Source: Oceanospirillaceae bacterium (GTDB lineage: Bacteria > Pseudomonadota > Gammaproteobacteria > Pseudomonadales > Balneatricaceae). From it: a stretch of DNA of 64,000 bases. Positions 51,090 to 60,268 of the stretch are shown here, in pieces. Where the stretch lies: positions 69,147 through 133,146 of the forward strand of contig JAHEDZ010000003.1 of the NCBI GenBank assembly GCA_024640955.1, in the 5' to 3' direction. The first letter of the stretch is position 1; each line of letters opens with the position of its first letter. A program made the translations under genes and the position numbers. The notes under the pieces were generated by a model that searched no databases, was not told the origin of the DNA, and saw only the letters and a program-made list of their open reading frames with translations.

Positions 51090-52490
51090 ATGTCTAACAA
51101 TCCGTCGAACCCAAACAGCAATGACCGACTAACCAACACAATTTGGCTAGCAAATCCATTAGCGATCTACACCGGGACAGAGGACGATGCAGGTGGCGGG
51201 ATTGTTGTATCCGACCGCGAAATAGTAGAGTTGGTCCCCACAGGCGCTCAACCGAAGACGGCGATAACCGAGCGCGTAGCGTTGAGTGATCAGGTGCTGA
51301 TCCCAGGGCTGATCAACACACATCACCACTTTTATCAGACATTGACACGCGCTCTGCCTGCTGCGCTAAACAAAGAGCTTTTCCCTTGGTTGCAGACGCT
51401 CTATCCCGTTTGGGCAAATCTCGATCCTGAAGTTCACCGTGCAGCCACGCGCCTCGCGCTCGCTGAACTTTTGCTATCGGGTTGCACGACTGCCTCAGAT
51501 CATCACTACCTGTTTCCGCCTAACCTGACAGATGCGATCGATCACGAGGTAGAGATCGGTGCGCAAATGGGTGTGCGCCTAGCGATGACACGCGGCTCGA
51601 TGAGCTTAGGCAAAGACCAGGGCGGGCTGCCGCCCAACTCTGTTGTTCAGACTGAAGACGCGATCTTAGCGGACTCTGAGAGGCTGGTATCGCGTTATCA
51701 TGACACCGCAAGGTTCTCGATGAGCCAGATCGCTCTGGCGCCCTGCTCTCCGTTCTCTGTTACCACAGAGCTGATGCGCGATACGGCGCTGCTGTCTGAG
51801 AAGCTCGATGTGCGCCTGCATACACACCTGGCAGAGACTATCGACGAGGAGAACTTCTGCCAGCAGATGTTCGGTATGCGCACCGTCGACTACCTAGAAT
51901 CTGTGGGGTGGCTGTCAGATCGCACCTGGCTGGCACACGGTATCCACTTCAATAACGAGGAGATCCAGCGTCTGGGTAAAGCAGGCACAGGGATCTGTCA
52001 CTGCCCCAGCTCCAATATGATGCTTGCTTCGGGTATCTGTCATGTGAAGGAGCTCGAAGCGGCCGGCTCACCCGTGGGTCTAGGTGTCGATGGTTCAGCC
52101 TCCAATGACTGCTCGAATATGATTCAAGAGGTGCGTCAGGCGATGTATATTCAGCGACTACGCTACGGCTCAGCCAAAGTAACCCATTTCGATGCGCTGC
52201 GCTGGGGAACAGCAGGTTCAGCGCGCGTGCTTGGGCGCGGAGATATAGGTACACTGGCGGTCGGTATGGCAGCCGATATCGCCACCTTCAAGCTTGATGA
52301 GCCGCGTTTCTCTGGCGCGCATGATCCACTTGCCGCCCTGCTCCTTTGCGGTGCTCATCGGGCTGAATCGGTCATGGTAAATGGCTCTTGGCGTGTAAAA
52401 GGCGGCGAGCTCGTCGACGGCGATATCGACCAGATTATGTTTGAACACAGGCGTGCGGCGCAGACGTTGGCCGCACGCGCGACCCAATGA
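51090..52490 (+). CDS. 8-oxoguanine deaminase-like amidohydrolase
   Basis: The 466-residue protein is a metal-dependent amidohydrolase: HHH in LINTHHHFYQTLTRAL, TTASDHHYLFP, THLAETIDEENF, AHGIHFNNEEI, CHCPSSNMMLASG and the acidic VGLGVDGSASND. The pattern matches 8-oxoguanine/isoxanthopterin-type deaminases of the hydroxydechloroatrazine (AtzB-like) group. With guaD, xdh and gpt nearby, an 8-oxoguanine or related purine is the likely substrate. The ATG at 51090 (MSNNPSNPNSN) is chosen to trim a low-complexity extension; earlier starts at 51051 and 51003 are possible. gpt follows after 8 bp. Confidence 0.88.
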   Translation: MSNNPSNPNSNDRLTNTIWLANPLAIYTGTEDDAGGGIVVSDREIVELVPTGAQPKTAITERVALSDQVLIPGLINTHHHFYQTLTRALPAALNKELFPWLQTLYPVWANLDPEVHRAATRLALAELLLSGCTTASDHHYLFPPNLTDAIDHEVEIGAQMGVRLAMTRGSMSLGKDQGGLPPNSVVQTEDAILADSERLVSRYHDTARFSMSQIALAPCSPFSVTTELMRDTALLSEKLDVRLHTHLAETIDEENFCQQMFGMRTVDYLESVGWLSDRTWLAHGIHFNNEEIQRLGKAGTGICHCPSSNMMLASGICHVKELEAAGSPVGLGVDGSASNDCSNMIQEVRQAMYIQRLRYGSAKVTHFDALRWGTAGSARVLGRGDIGTLAVGMAADIATFKLDEPRFSGAHDPLAALLLCGAHRAESVMVNGSWRVKGGELVDGDIDQIMFEHRRAAQTLAARATQ

Positions 52491-52498
52491 GGTGAGCA

Positions 52499-52987
52499 AT
52501 GACACCCTATAATAAAGATTTTCCGGTCAGTTGGGACGAGATGCACCGCAATGCGCGAGCCCTCTCCTGGCGCCTGTTAGAACAAGGCCCATGGAAAGGA
52601 GTTATTGCGATCACCCGAGGCGGCTTAGTGCCTGCTGCTATTCTCGCGCGGGAGATGGATCTGCGACTGATCGACACCATTTGCGTAGTCTCGTACAGCA
52701 ACTCGGAGACTGGCGAGGCATCGGTACAGGGTGATATTGAGGTGCTTAAGGGTGTCGAAGGTGACGGTGAGGGTATGATCCTGATTGATGATCTGGTCGA
52801 TACCGGCAAAACCGCGCGTCACGTTCGCGAGATGCTACCCAAAGCGCACTTCGCGACGCTGTATGCGAAACCTGCAGGCAAGCCTCTGGTAGACACCTTC
52901 ATCACTGAAGTGAGCCAGGATACTTGGATACGTTTCCCTTGGGATATGGTACAGACCTTCACACCGCCCCTAGCTGAGAGCCGATAA
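52499..52987 (+). CDS. gpt: Xanthine phosphoribosyltransferase (Gpt)
   Basis: Gpt converts xanthine and guanine with PRPP to XMP and GMP, the salvage alternative to XdhAB oxidation. The 162-residue protein has the PRPP-binding motif [15 protein letters not shown] near residues 93-107 and a flexible-loop/purine-binding layout like E. coli Gpt ([19 protein letters not shown] at the start, WIRFPWD near the end). GAGGTGAG precedes the ATG. It lies between the deaminase and the importer genes in one operon. Confidence 0.95.
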   Translation: MTPYNKDFPVSWDEMHRNARALSWRLLEQGPWKGVIAITRGGLVPAAILAREMDLRLIDTICVVSYSNSETGEASVQGDIEVLKGVEGDGEGMILIDDLVDTGKTARHVREMLPKAHFATLYAKPAGKPLVDTFITEVSQDTWIRFPWDMVQTFTPPLAESR

Positions 52988-52990
52988 ACG

Positions 52991-54511
52991 ATGCTAGAAG
53001 CCCTGTTAGAGATCACCGGCCTCACCAAAGCCTACCCCGGTGTTGTTGCAAACAACGACGTCTCTTTCACCATCAACAAAGGTGAAGTCCATGCACTCCT
53101 CGGAGAGAACGGCGCCGGCAAGAGCACGCTGGTTAAGATGATCTACGGTCTGGTGAATCCCGATGCAGGCAGTATGAAACTGAACGGCGCAAGCTTCGTG
53201 CCTGAGTCACCAAACCGTGCGCGTGCCAGCGGCGTTGCCATGGTATTCCAGCACTTCTCTCTCTTCGATGCGCTCAGCGTTGCCGAAAATATAGCCTTGG
53301 GCATGGATAACGCACCGCCACCCAAGGCGCTAGCGAAGAGCATAGAAATGGTCTCCCAGGCTTACGGATTGCCGCTTGAGCCTAAGCGGATCGTCGGCAC
53401 CCTGTCTGCAGGCGAGCGTCAGCGGGTCGAGATCATTCGGTGTCTGCTACAGAATCCGAAACTCTTAATTATGGATGAACCTACCTCGGTACTGACACCG
53501 CAAGAGGTCGAGATTCTGTTTCAGACTCTGCGCCAACTCAAAGCTGAAGGCACATCGATTCTCTACATCTCGCACAAGCTTGAAGAGATCCGTGCACTCT
53601 GTGATACAGCCACGATACTGCGCCACGGCGAAAAGGTAGCTACCTGCATACCGGCCTCAACGACAGCGCGTGATATGGCTGAGATGATGGTTGGAGCAAG
53701 CTTCTTGAACCCCATTAAGGCGCAGCGTGAGATTGGTGAAGTCCTGCTGCAAGTTGATAACCTCAGTTCTCAAAGCGCCGAAGCCTTTGGTACTTCACTG
53801 CGCGCTATCAGCTTTGAACTCAAAGCCGGTGAAATTCTCGGTATCGGTGGTGTCGCCGGTAACGGCCAGGATGAACTACTCGCGGCGCTCTCAGGCGAAA
53901 TGCGTACAGGCTCTGAAACAGTGCGGCTCAAAAATAGAGCGATTGGAACCCTTGGTCCGAATAGACGCCGTGAACTCGGCCTGCTGAGCGCACCTGAGGA
54001 GCGTTTAGGCCATGCGGCCGCTCCTGGGATGTCGTTAAAAGAGAACTCCGTTGTAACCGCGGCGCGCCGTATGGGACTTCTCAAGAGCGGTTTCATCAAC
54101 TGGAACGCCACCGATCAATTCACCCAGCAGGTGATCGCCGATTTTGATGTCAGAACACCCAGCACTCATACACCCGCCGGCTCGCTCTCTGGCGGCAACC
54201 TACAGAAATTTGTGGTGGGACGCGAAGTGTCTCAACAACCCGAAGTACTGGTGATAAACCAGCCAACCTGGGGCGTGGATGCGGCCGCAGCCGCGTCAAT
54301 TCGACAAAAACTACTAGACCTAGCCGACAACGGAGCGGGCGTGATTGTGATCAGCCAAGACTTGGATGAACTGCTAGAGATCAGCGACTATTTCTGTGCC
54401 CTCAACGAAGGCGAGCTCTCAGCGACCTACCTCACTGCCGACCTGGAACTTGATCAGGTCGGACTGATGATGGGTGGCTCGCACGGTGCTGGACAGGAGG
54501 CCGCTCAATGA
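52991..54511 (+). CDS. BMP-type ABC importer, ATP-binding protein (two ATPase domains)
   Basis: The 506-residue protein has two nucleotide-binding domains: Walker A GENGAGKST (about 38-46), signature LSAGERQRVEI and LLIMDEPTS in the first, and a degenerate second half with GVAGNGQDE, LSGGNLQKFVVGRE and VINQPTWGVD. This is the RbsA-like ATPase used by BMP/PnrA-type nucleoside importers. It overlaps permease 1 by four bases. With the purine genes around it, it probably energises uptake of purine nucleosides or bases. Confidence 0.94.
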   Translation: MLEALLEITGLTKAYPGVVANNDVSFTINKGEVHALLGENGAGKSTLVKMIYGLVNPDAGSMKLNGASFVPESPNRARASGVAMVFQHFSLFDALSVAENIALGMDNAPPPKALAKSIEMVSQAYGLPLEPKRIVGTLSAGERQRVEIIRCLLQNPKLLIMDEPTSVLTPQEVEILFQTLRQLKAEGTSILYISHKLEEIRALCDTATILRHGEKVATCIPASTTARDMAEMMVGASFLNPIKAQREIGEVLLQVDNLSSQSAEAFGTSLRAISFELKAGEILGIGGVAGNGQDELLAALSGEMRTGSETVRLKNRAIGTLGPNRRRELGLLSAPEERLGHAAAPGMSLKENSVVTAARRMGLLKSGFINWNATDQFTQQVIADFDVRTPSTHTPAGSLSGGNLQKFVVGREVSQQPEVLVINQPTWGVDAAAAASIRQKLLDLADNGAGVIVISQDLDELLEISDYFCALNEGELSATYLTADLELDQVGLMMGGSHGAGQEAAQ

Positions 54512-55587
54512 TCCGCTTTGAAAAGCGCCTCAAACCATCACGTGCCACCACGATACTGACACCTTTCGTTGCAGTTTTGCTGACGATGATCGCTGGCGGC
54601 ATTATGTTTGCGGCTCTCGGTAAGGATCCGGTTGAGGCGATACGCATCATCTTCTGGGATCCGCTGTTCGACTCGAACTTCGCTGACTACTCTCGGCCGC
54701 AACTGCTGGTAAAAGCCGGCCCGCTCATTCTAATTGCCATCGGCCTCTCGGTGGGGTTCCGTGCCGGTATTTGGAATATCGGTGCTGAGGGTCAGTACAT
54801 TATGGGCGCGATCTTTGGCGCGGCTGCCGCTCTCGCCGTATACCCGGCAGAGTCTGCACTGATTTTTCCTGCCATGGTGGTTGCAGGCGCTCTAGGTGGA
54901 TGGCTGTGGGCGATGATTCCTGCCATTTTACGCGTCAAATTCAGGACCAATGAGATTCTAGTCTCGTTGATGCTTGTCTACGTCGCTGAATCGATACTCG
55001 CGTCTGTCGCCCAGGGCGTGTTGAAGAATCCAGATGGCTACGGTTTCCCCGGCTCTCGTAACCTGCAGCAATACCCGAGTGCCTTCAACGAGGAGGTGTT
55101 TGCTAACTCAGGCATGCACTGGGGTGTTATCACAGCATTTATCGCAGTCATCTTCACCTACATAATGATGACCCGCCATATTCGTGGTTTTGAGGTGCGC
55201 CTGATGGGTGAAGCACCTAAAGCGGCACAATTCGCCGGTGTCTCAACAACCCGGCTAGTGGTCTTCTGTCTTGGTTTCGCTGGAGCGATGGCGGGATTAG
55301 CCGGCATGTTTGAGGTATCAGGCCCTGCGGGTCAGATCACGATTGATTTCAACACGGGCTACGGCTTTACCGCTATTATTGTGGCTTTCCTTGGACGGCT
55401 AAATCCGATCGGTATTCTGTTGGCCGGTCTGCTTATGGCACTGACCTACATCGGCGGTGAGCTGGCACAGTTGATGTTGGGCCTTCCCGGCGCTTCAATT
55501 CAACTCTTCCAAGGTATGTTACTGCTCTTTTTGCTAGCTACAGATATCTTCACAAATTACCGTCTGCGTTTCGGGGGGGCACACTGA
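54508..55587 (+). CDS. BMP-type ABC importer, permease 1
   Basis: The 359-residue membrane protein has about nine helices and the BPD_transp_2 motif GFRAGIWNIGAEGQYIMGA near residue 75. It overlaps the ATPase by four bases and permease 2 by one (TGATG), so all subunits are made in coupled fashion. It forms the channel with permease 2 in the inner membrane. Confidence 0.94.
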   Translation: MIRFEKRLKPSRATTILTPFVAVLLTMIAGGIMFAALGKDPVEAIRIIFWDPLFDSNFADYSRPQLLVKAGPLILIAIGLSVGFRAGIWNIGAEGQYIMGAIFGAAAALAVYPAESALIFPAMVVAGALGGWLWAMIPAILRVKFRTNEILVSLMLVYVAESILASVAQGVLKNPDGYGFPGSRNLQQYPSAFNEEVFANSGMHWGVITAFIAVIFTYIMMTRHIRGFEVRLMGEAPKAAQFAGVSTTRLVVFCLGFAGAMAGLAGMFEVSGPAGQITIDFNTGYGFTAIIVAFLGRLNPIGILLAGLLMALTYIGGELAQLMLGLPGASIQLFQGMLLLFLLATDIFTNYRLRFGGAH

Positions 55588-56510
55588 TGAATCTGCTCGG
55601 AATAGATCCTGTTCTGCTGATAGCCTCATTGATGGTATCGGCTACGCCGATTTTACTCGCCGCAATCGGTGAAACTGTTGTTGAGAAGTCGGGTGTATTG
55701 AACCTCGGTGTTGAGGGCATGATGATCGTCGGTGCGGTCGTTGGCTTCATCACGGCGGTGAACACGGAGAATCCGCTGCTTGGCTTCGTTACAGCGGCAA
55801 TTGCTGGCGCCCTGCTCTCCACAATCTTTGCCACTTTGGTGCTCTACTTCAAATCAAATCAAGTCGCGACCGGCCTGGGATTAACGCTTGTGGGGCTGGG
55901 TGTGTCGGCACTTTTAGGTAAGCCCTATGAGGGAATTAAGTCGCCCACCATCAAGGCATTTGAGATCCCGCTACTCTCTGATATTCCCGTCTTAGGTCCG
56001 ATGCTCTTCTCTCATGACCTGATGGTATATATCTCAATATTGATCGTTGCGCTGGTCTGGTACACCCTCAAATATACCCGCGTCGGCCTTGTACTGCGTG
56101 CGGTCGGTGAAAACCACGACGCCGCCCATGCATTAGGCTACAAAGTCATCCGCATTCGCTTTATGGCAATCATGTTTGGTGGTGGCTGCGCCGGCTTAGG
56201 CGGTGCCTATATCAGTTTGGCACGCGTACCTCAGTGGACAGAGGGTATGACCACGGGTGCCGGCTGGATCGCATTGGCTATCGTTGTATTCGCCAGTTGG
56301 AGGCCTTTACGCACGCTGGTCGGCGCCTATCTCTTCGGCGGAATTACTGTTTTACAACTTAATTTACAGGCTGCTGGCGTAGCAATTCCGGTAGAGTACT
56401 TGTCTATGTCGCCGTTTTTGATAACTATAGCGGTCCTGGTAATAATTTCGGCTCGAGGGAATCAGGGTGCACCTGCTTCATTGGGTCGCCTATTCCACGC
56501 CTCAAGCTGA
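55587..56510 (+). CDS. BMP-type ABC importer, permease 2
   Basis: The 307-residue membrane protein has about eight helices and the paralogous motif EKSGVLNLGVEGMMIVGA near residue 33, matching permease 1. GPVDxx-type loops and VGENHDAAHALGYKV correspond to the ATPase-contact region. The binding-protein gene follows after 40 bp. Confidence 0.94.
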   Translation: MNLLGIDPVLLIASLMVSATPILLAAIGETVVEKSGVLNLGVEGMMIVGAVVGFITAVNTENPLLGFVTAAIAGALLSTIFATLVLYFKSNQVATGLGLTLVGLGVSALLGKPYEGIKSPTIKAFEIPLLSDIPVLGPMLFSHDLMVYISILIVALVWYTLKYTRVGLVLRAVGENHDAAHALGYKVIRIRFMAIMFGGGCAGLGGAYISLARVPQWTEGMTTGAGWIALAIVVFASWRPLRTLVGAYLFGGITVLQLNLQAAGVAIPVEYLSMSPFLITIAVLVIISARGNQGAPASLGRLFHASS

Positions 56511-56550
56511 GGCAACTAACCTTAACAGGCAACTTCACAGGGAGTACCCC

Positions 56551-57621
56551 ATGAAACTTAAATCGATTTTCGCTTCAACGGTTGCGGCAGTAGCGCTTAG
56601 CTCTGCAGCGATGGCGGCCGACGTCAAAGTCGGGTTTGTCTATGTTGGCCCCGTTGGCGATGGCGGCTGGACATACGAGCACGAGCAGGGCCGTCTAGCT
56701 GTCGAGAAGCACTTTGGCGACCGTGTTGAGACAATCTTCCAAGAGAGTGTGCCTGAGGGTGCTGACTCTGAGCGCGTAATGACTCAAATGGCGCTTCAGG
56801 GTGCTGACCTGATTTTCACAACCTCTTTCGGTTACATGGATCCAACCATCAACGTTGCCAAGAAGTTCCCTAAGGTTAAGTTTGAGCACGCAACGGGTTA
56901 CAAGCGCGCAGACAACGTATCGACCTACTCTGCACGCTTCTATGAGGGCCGTGCGGTACAGGGCCACATCGCCGGTAAGATGACCAAAACTAACAAAATT
57001 GGTTACATCGGGTCCTTCCCAATCCCCGAGGTAATCCGCGGTATCAACTCGGCTTACGTCCACGCGAAAAAAGCCAATCCAAATGTAGAGTTCAACATTG
57101 TTTGGGCATACACCTGGTTTGACCCAGCTAAAGAAGCTGATGCGGCTAAAGCCCTGATCGAACAGGGCGCTGACGTTATCCTACAGCACACTGACTCAAC
57201 TGCACCCCAGGCTGCAGCTCAGGAAGCGGGTAATGTGATCACTTTCGGTCAGGCGTCTGACATGGCTGACTACGGCCCAATGCCACGCGTATCATCAATC
57301 ATCGACAACTGGGCGCCGTACTACATCGCACGCACACAGGCTGTACTGGATGGTACCTGGACTTCAACTGACACTTGGGACGGTATCGGTCCTGGCATGG
57401 TAGGCATCGGTGAGATCTCATCTGCTGTGCCGGCTGATGTAAAAGCAGAAGCGGAAGCTCTACGTGATGCGTTGGCATCAGGCGAGTACCACGCTTTCAC
57501 TGGCCCGATCAACAAGCAGGACGGCTCTGCTTGGTTGGCTGAGGGTGAGACTGCTGATGACGGCACACTAGCAGGCATGAGCTTCTACGTTGAAGGTCTG
57601 ACTGGCTCGATCCCGCAGTAA
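56551..57621 (+). CDS. BMP/PnrA-family purine nucleoside-type substrate-binding protein
   Basis: The 356-residue periplasmic protein has a cleavable signal peptide (MKLKSIFASTVAAVALSSAA, cleavage near AMAA) and the Bmp pattern VGFVYVGPVGDGGWTYEHEQGR, ATGYKRADNVSTYSARFYEG and GADVILQHTDSTAPQAAAQE. Homologues bind nucleosides. The ATG at 56551 follows GGGAG; the frame is open upstream. It ends the deaminase-gpt-importer operon, before a strong terminator. Purine rather than other ligand is inferred from the neighbours. Confidence 0.94.
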   Translation: MKLKSIFASTVAAVALSSAAMAADVKVGFVYVGPVGDGGWTYEHEQGRLAVEKHFGDRVETIFQESVPEGADSERVMTQMALQGADLIFTTSFGYMDPTINVAKKFPKVKFEHATGYKRADNVSTYSARFYEGRAVQGHIAGKMTKTNKIGYIGSFPIPEVIRGINSAYVHAKKANPNVEFNIVWAYTWFDPAKEADAAKALIEQGADVILQHTDSTAPQAAAQEAGNVITFGQASDMADYGPMPRVSSIIDNWAPYYIARTQAVLDGTWTSTDTWDGIGPGMVGIGEISSAVPADVKAEAEALRDALASGEYHAFTGPINKQDGSAWLAEGETADDGTLAGMSFYVEGLTGSIPQ

Positions 57622-57640
57622 GTAGATAGCTAAATATCTA

Positions 57641-57672
57641 AGCCCCGGCGGTCGACACCCCCGGGGCTTTTT
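57641..57672 (+). terminator. Rho-independent terminator after the BMP-type importer
   Basis: AGCCCCGG and CCGGGGCT form an 8-bp stem around a 12-base loop, followed by a T-run. Confidence 0.85.
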
Positions 57673-57968
57673 AATGCCTACTCGCAAATGGCCCGATTCC
57701 AACTATATTTAATAGATACTCTTTTGGATTGGGCTATGAGCGGTTATGCCGCATCCCCGCACAGATAAAAACTTGTCACTTAAAGTGCTAGCTGTCACGG
57801 GTTGATTGGTACTTTGACTCAAGTGAGTCCAGTCTACGCTGCCCTACCCGCTTTAAAGTCCATCCTCAAGCTGAGTCTGGTCGGCCCCGCTGCTCTGACG
57901 ACCTTGTGTGCGATTAGGCTAATCGAGAGCTCATCCGGCAGCAGAACTCCCGTTCACTAATATCTAGC
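57673..57968. other. Intergenic stretch before the sigma-54 activator
   Basis: About 300 bp with no gene. I looked here for a sigma-54 promoter or small-RNA gene like those near Vibrio luxO and saw none I could support. Confidence 0.5.
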
Positions 57969-59408
57969 TCAGGCCTTCGCCTTCACGGCATTTTCAGCAT
58001 CCCAAGCGATCTTCTTGCGATAGATGGTTGAGGGGCTCAACTCTAGCAGCGCAGCTGCTTTTGGGACGTTACCATCACATAGCGCAATAGCATTCTCGAT
58101 GAAGAGCTTCTCTATCTCCGCCATGGGGCGCACATCCGCAAGGGTCGTCGCTAGGAGCCCAGAGTTTGCTTTAGAGCGACGGCGACGGGTTTTAGGCGCA
58201 GCTTTAGTCGCTGGTGCCACCTGAGCACTGAAGCTATCAAGCGGTGGTGGTAGCTGTTTAACATCAATGATGCCGCCTTGGTTGAGTACGACAATGTTTC
58301 GTACCACGTTTTGCAGCTCGCGTACGTTTCCGGGCCAGCTATATTGACGGAATATCGACTCTGCAGTTGGTGAGAAGCCGTCGTACTTTTTTGCCTCTTC
58401 ACGTGAGAAGCGCTTAAGAAAGTTCTTAGCAATCAGCATAATGTCGTCATCACGATCACGAAGCGCCGGCATAGCGATAGGGATTACGTGCAGACGGTAG
58501 TAGAGATCCTCACGGAAGCGCCCTGCGCGCACCTCCTCTAAGGGTTCGCGGTTGGTGGCACAAACAAAGCGTACATCAACCACCTCATCCTTGTTACTAC
58601 CGACCTTCTGAACAATACCTGTTTGGATAAAACGCAACAGTTTGGTCTGAAGATCAAAGCTCATCTCGCCGATCTCATCAAGAAACAGCGTGCCGCCGTT
58701 TGCCATGCATGCCGCCCCTTCACGGTTAGCAGTGGCACCCGTGAACGAGCCTTTGAGATGACCAAAGATCTCACTCTCCATGAGATCTTTCGGAATAGCG
58801 GCACAGTTCAGTGCGATAAACGGGCCGTCGGAACGCACGCTCTGACGATGCAGCGCTTCGGCACACAGCTCTTTACCTGTGCCGCTCTCACCGGTGATAA
58901 ACACCGACGCCTTGCTCGGCGCAGCTCTCTTGATCAGCTCATACACATCCTGCATAGCGTCAGAGGCACCGACAAAGCTGTGGAACTGCTTAATCTTCTG
59001 ATCAGACTCGAGTGGAGCACGTTCAGTAGAGTTTGCCGCTTGAGCCAGTGCTGCTTTGGCTGTCGATTTGAGCCGACGCGAGTCAAACGGCTTCTCTAGG
59101 AAGTCGTATGCACCCAGTCGCATAGCGTCAACAGCCTTACCGATTGAACCATGAGCCGTCATTACAATAATAAGAGTTTGTGAGTCAGCTTCGGTCAGCT
59201 CTTTAAGAATCTCAAAACCGTCACCATCCGGCAGCTTTATGTCCAGTAAAATCAGGGGGTATGCGCGTTCGGCTAGCTTCTCTCGTGCATCTTTAAGTGA
59301 GGCCGCAGAATCGACAACGATCGACTCACTCTTCAGATACTCGGTGTAGATTTTGCGAAGACTGGCGCTATCCTCGACGATCAATACGTCCGCCGGATTA
59401 TCACTCAT
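57969..59408 (-). CDS. LuxO/SypG-like sigma-54-dependent response regulator
   Basis: The 479-residue protein is an NtrC-family activator: REC with Asp56 (LILLDIKLPDGDGF) and Lys106, AAA+ domain with Walker A GESGTGKE (173-180), the sigma-54 contact loop GSFTGA (220-225; consensus GAFTGA), GGTLFLDEIGEMS, arginine-finger region CATNREPLEEVRAGRFREDLYYRL, and a C-terminal Fis-like helix-turn-helix (VPKAAALLELSPSTIYRKK). The sequence resembles Vibrio LuxO and SypG throughout (for example FIQTG-VQKVGS and NVVRNIVVLN). It lies 74 bp after an Hpt gene, likely its phosphate donor, mirroring LuxU-LuxO but in reverse order. Confidence 0.93.
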   Translation of the reverse strand: MSDNPADVLIVEDSASLRKIYTEYLKSESIVVDSAASLKDAREKLAERAYPLILLDIKLPDGDGFEILKELTEADSQTLIIVMTAHGSIGKAVDAMRLGAYDFLEKPFDSRRLKSTAKAALAQAANSTERAPLESDQKIKQFHSFVGASDAMQDVYELIKRAAPSKASVFITGESGTGKELCAEALHRQSVRSDGPFIALNCAAIPKDLMESEIFGHLKGSFTGATANREGAACMANGGTLFLDEIGEMSFDLQTKLLRFIQTGIVQKVGSNKDEVVDVRFVCATNREPLEEVRAGRFREDLYYRLHVIPIAMPALRDRDDDIMLIAKNFLKRFSREEAKKYDGFSPTAESIFRQYSWPGNVRELQNVVRNIVVLNQGGIIDVKQLPPPLDSFSAQVAPATKAAPKTRRRRSKANSGLLATTLADVRPMAEIEKLFIENAIALCDGNVPKAAALLELSPSTIYRKKIAWDAENAVKAKA

Positions 59409-59482
59409 GGTCCCTTCCTTCTGCCTGGTATGCCAAGGCGTCGATACTGTTTACAGAATGTTTGTTTAGTCTAACTGACTGC

Positions 59483-59881
59483 TCAGCTCTCGAGCTTTGC
59501 TGCAAACTCGTTCAACGCACTCAGAACTGCAGACAATCGAGCAGGGATTTCCGGCACTAGCTCTTCAACGGTTGCTGTATCCCCCGCTTTAGCGCTCTTC
59601 TCAATTCGCTCGCTCAGTGAGCGCAGCGACTCCGCGCCGAAGGTAGCGGAGGTACCCTTTAAAGAGTGGGCTTCAACAGAGAGTTTCGACATATCGGACT
59701 CCGCTAAGTTCGCTTGGATATTCTCCACTCGCTGGGCCGATTCGGTTTCAAATACCTCGATTAAACTGGGCAGAAACTCAACAGAGGTATCTTCCAGTAG
59801 GCGTTCCATAACCGCCAAATCAAGTACGCTACCTATTGAGCGGACGAACTGCTTGTCTAGTGATTCAACGACTGAGGGCAT
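59483..59881 (-). CDS. Hpt-domain histidine phosphotransfer protein
   Basis: The 132-residue helical-bundle protein has the phosphorylation motif AHSLKGTSATFGAESL with His72. It resembles HptB of Pseudomonas and, in setting, LuxU of Vibrio: a free Hpt next to a sigma-54 response regulator. The ATG at 59881 (MPSVVESLDK) is chosen because AAGGA lies eight bases upstream; an ATG three codons earlier is too near. A fully consensus sigma-54 promoter lies about 55 bp upstream. It could take phosphate from the four hybrid kinases here that lack their own Hpt. Confidence 0.92.
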   Translation of the reverse strand: MPSVVESLDKQFVRSIGSVLDLAVMERLLEDTSVEFLPSLIEVFETESAQRVENIQANLAESDMSKLSVEAHSLKGTSATFGAESLRSLSERIEKSAKAGDTATVEELVPEIPARLSAVLSALNEFAAKLES

Positions 59882-59933
59882 TGTATGCATCCTTTTTTTA
59901 TCTCACGATTGCTGGTTTACTCGATGATACCAA

Positions 59934-59948
59934 GCAAGGGTCGTGCCA
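59934..59948 (-). promoter_or_regulatory. Consensus sigma-54 promoter of the Hpt-LuxO-like operon
   Basis: The minus strand reads TGGCAC-GACCC-TTGCT, a full match to the -24/-12 consensus with GG-N10-GC spacing. The predicted start of transcription would be near 59922, giving a leader of about 40 nt to the Hpt start. The operon's own product is a sigma-54 activator, so autoregulation is likely. Confidence 0.75.
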
Positions 59949-60029
59949 CTTTTTAATGTCTCTTCGAACATATCTTGAGTTGCGTTGTATCTGAAATATG
60001 CCTTCACATTAGTTGAGCCTTCAATTCAT

Positions 60030-60245
60030 ATGAAACCCGATCCAAAAATCAACCCACATGCGCTGATCGAAATTATCGATTTGCCTTGCAAAATGCAACG
60101 CTTATTGCAATCCAAGATCAAACCCTCGCGAATTGAACGCGAGTCAACATTGCTGAGTGGCTTTCTCCTTAAGATGCTATTCGTTCAACTTGGCACGCTA
60201 AGTGCTTCAAACGGTTCAATTAGCGCCAACACCTCAGCCTACTAA
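60030..60245 (+). CDS. Hypothetical protein (71 aa), uncertain
   Basis: A frame between the divergent Hpt and REC-PP2C genes encodes a basic protein (MKPDPKINPHALIEIIDLPC, then KMQRLLQSKIKPSRIERES) with a hydrophobic middle. The ribosome-binding site is weak (TTGAG). Its 3' part contains the sigma-54-like promoter of the next gene, which is possible for a real gene but also fits noncoding regulatory DNA. No family recognised. Confidence 0.35.
   Translation: MKPDPKINPHALIEIIDLPCKMQRLLQSKIKPSRIERESTLLSGFLLKMLFVQLGTLSASNGSISANTSAY
60192..60208 (+). promoter_or_regulatory. Sigma-54 promoter of the REC-PP2C gene
   Basis: TGGCAC-GCTAA-GTGCTT has exact GG-N10-GC spacing (60193-60194, 60205-60206); the -12 element has G for the first T, as in the element at 4.5 kb. 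The gene starts about 60 bp downstream. Confidence 0.5.
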
Positions 60246-60268
60246 CTGCGCCTCACAGCTAGGGACAA

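Noticed and set aside
57622..57968. Qrr-like small RNA gene near the LuxO-like activator
   Set aside because: Apart from the importer terminator there is no sigma-54 element or second hairpin with T-run in this stretch.
58623..59099. Plus-strand frame of 158 codons inside the sigma-54 activator gene
   Set aside because: It is antisense to conserved AAA+ motifs and has an implausible Cys- and Arg-rich composition.
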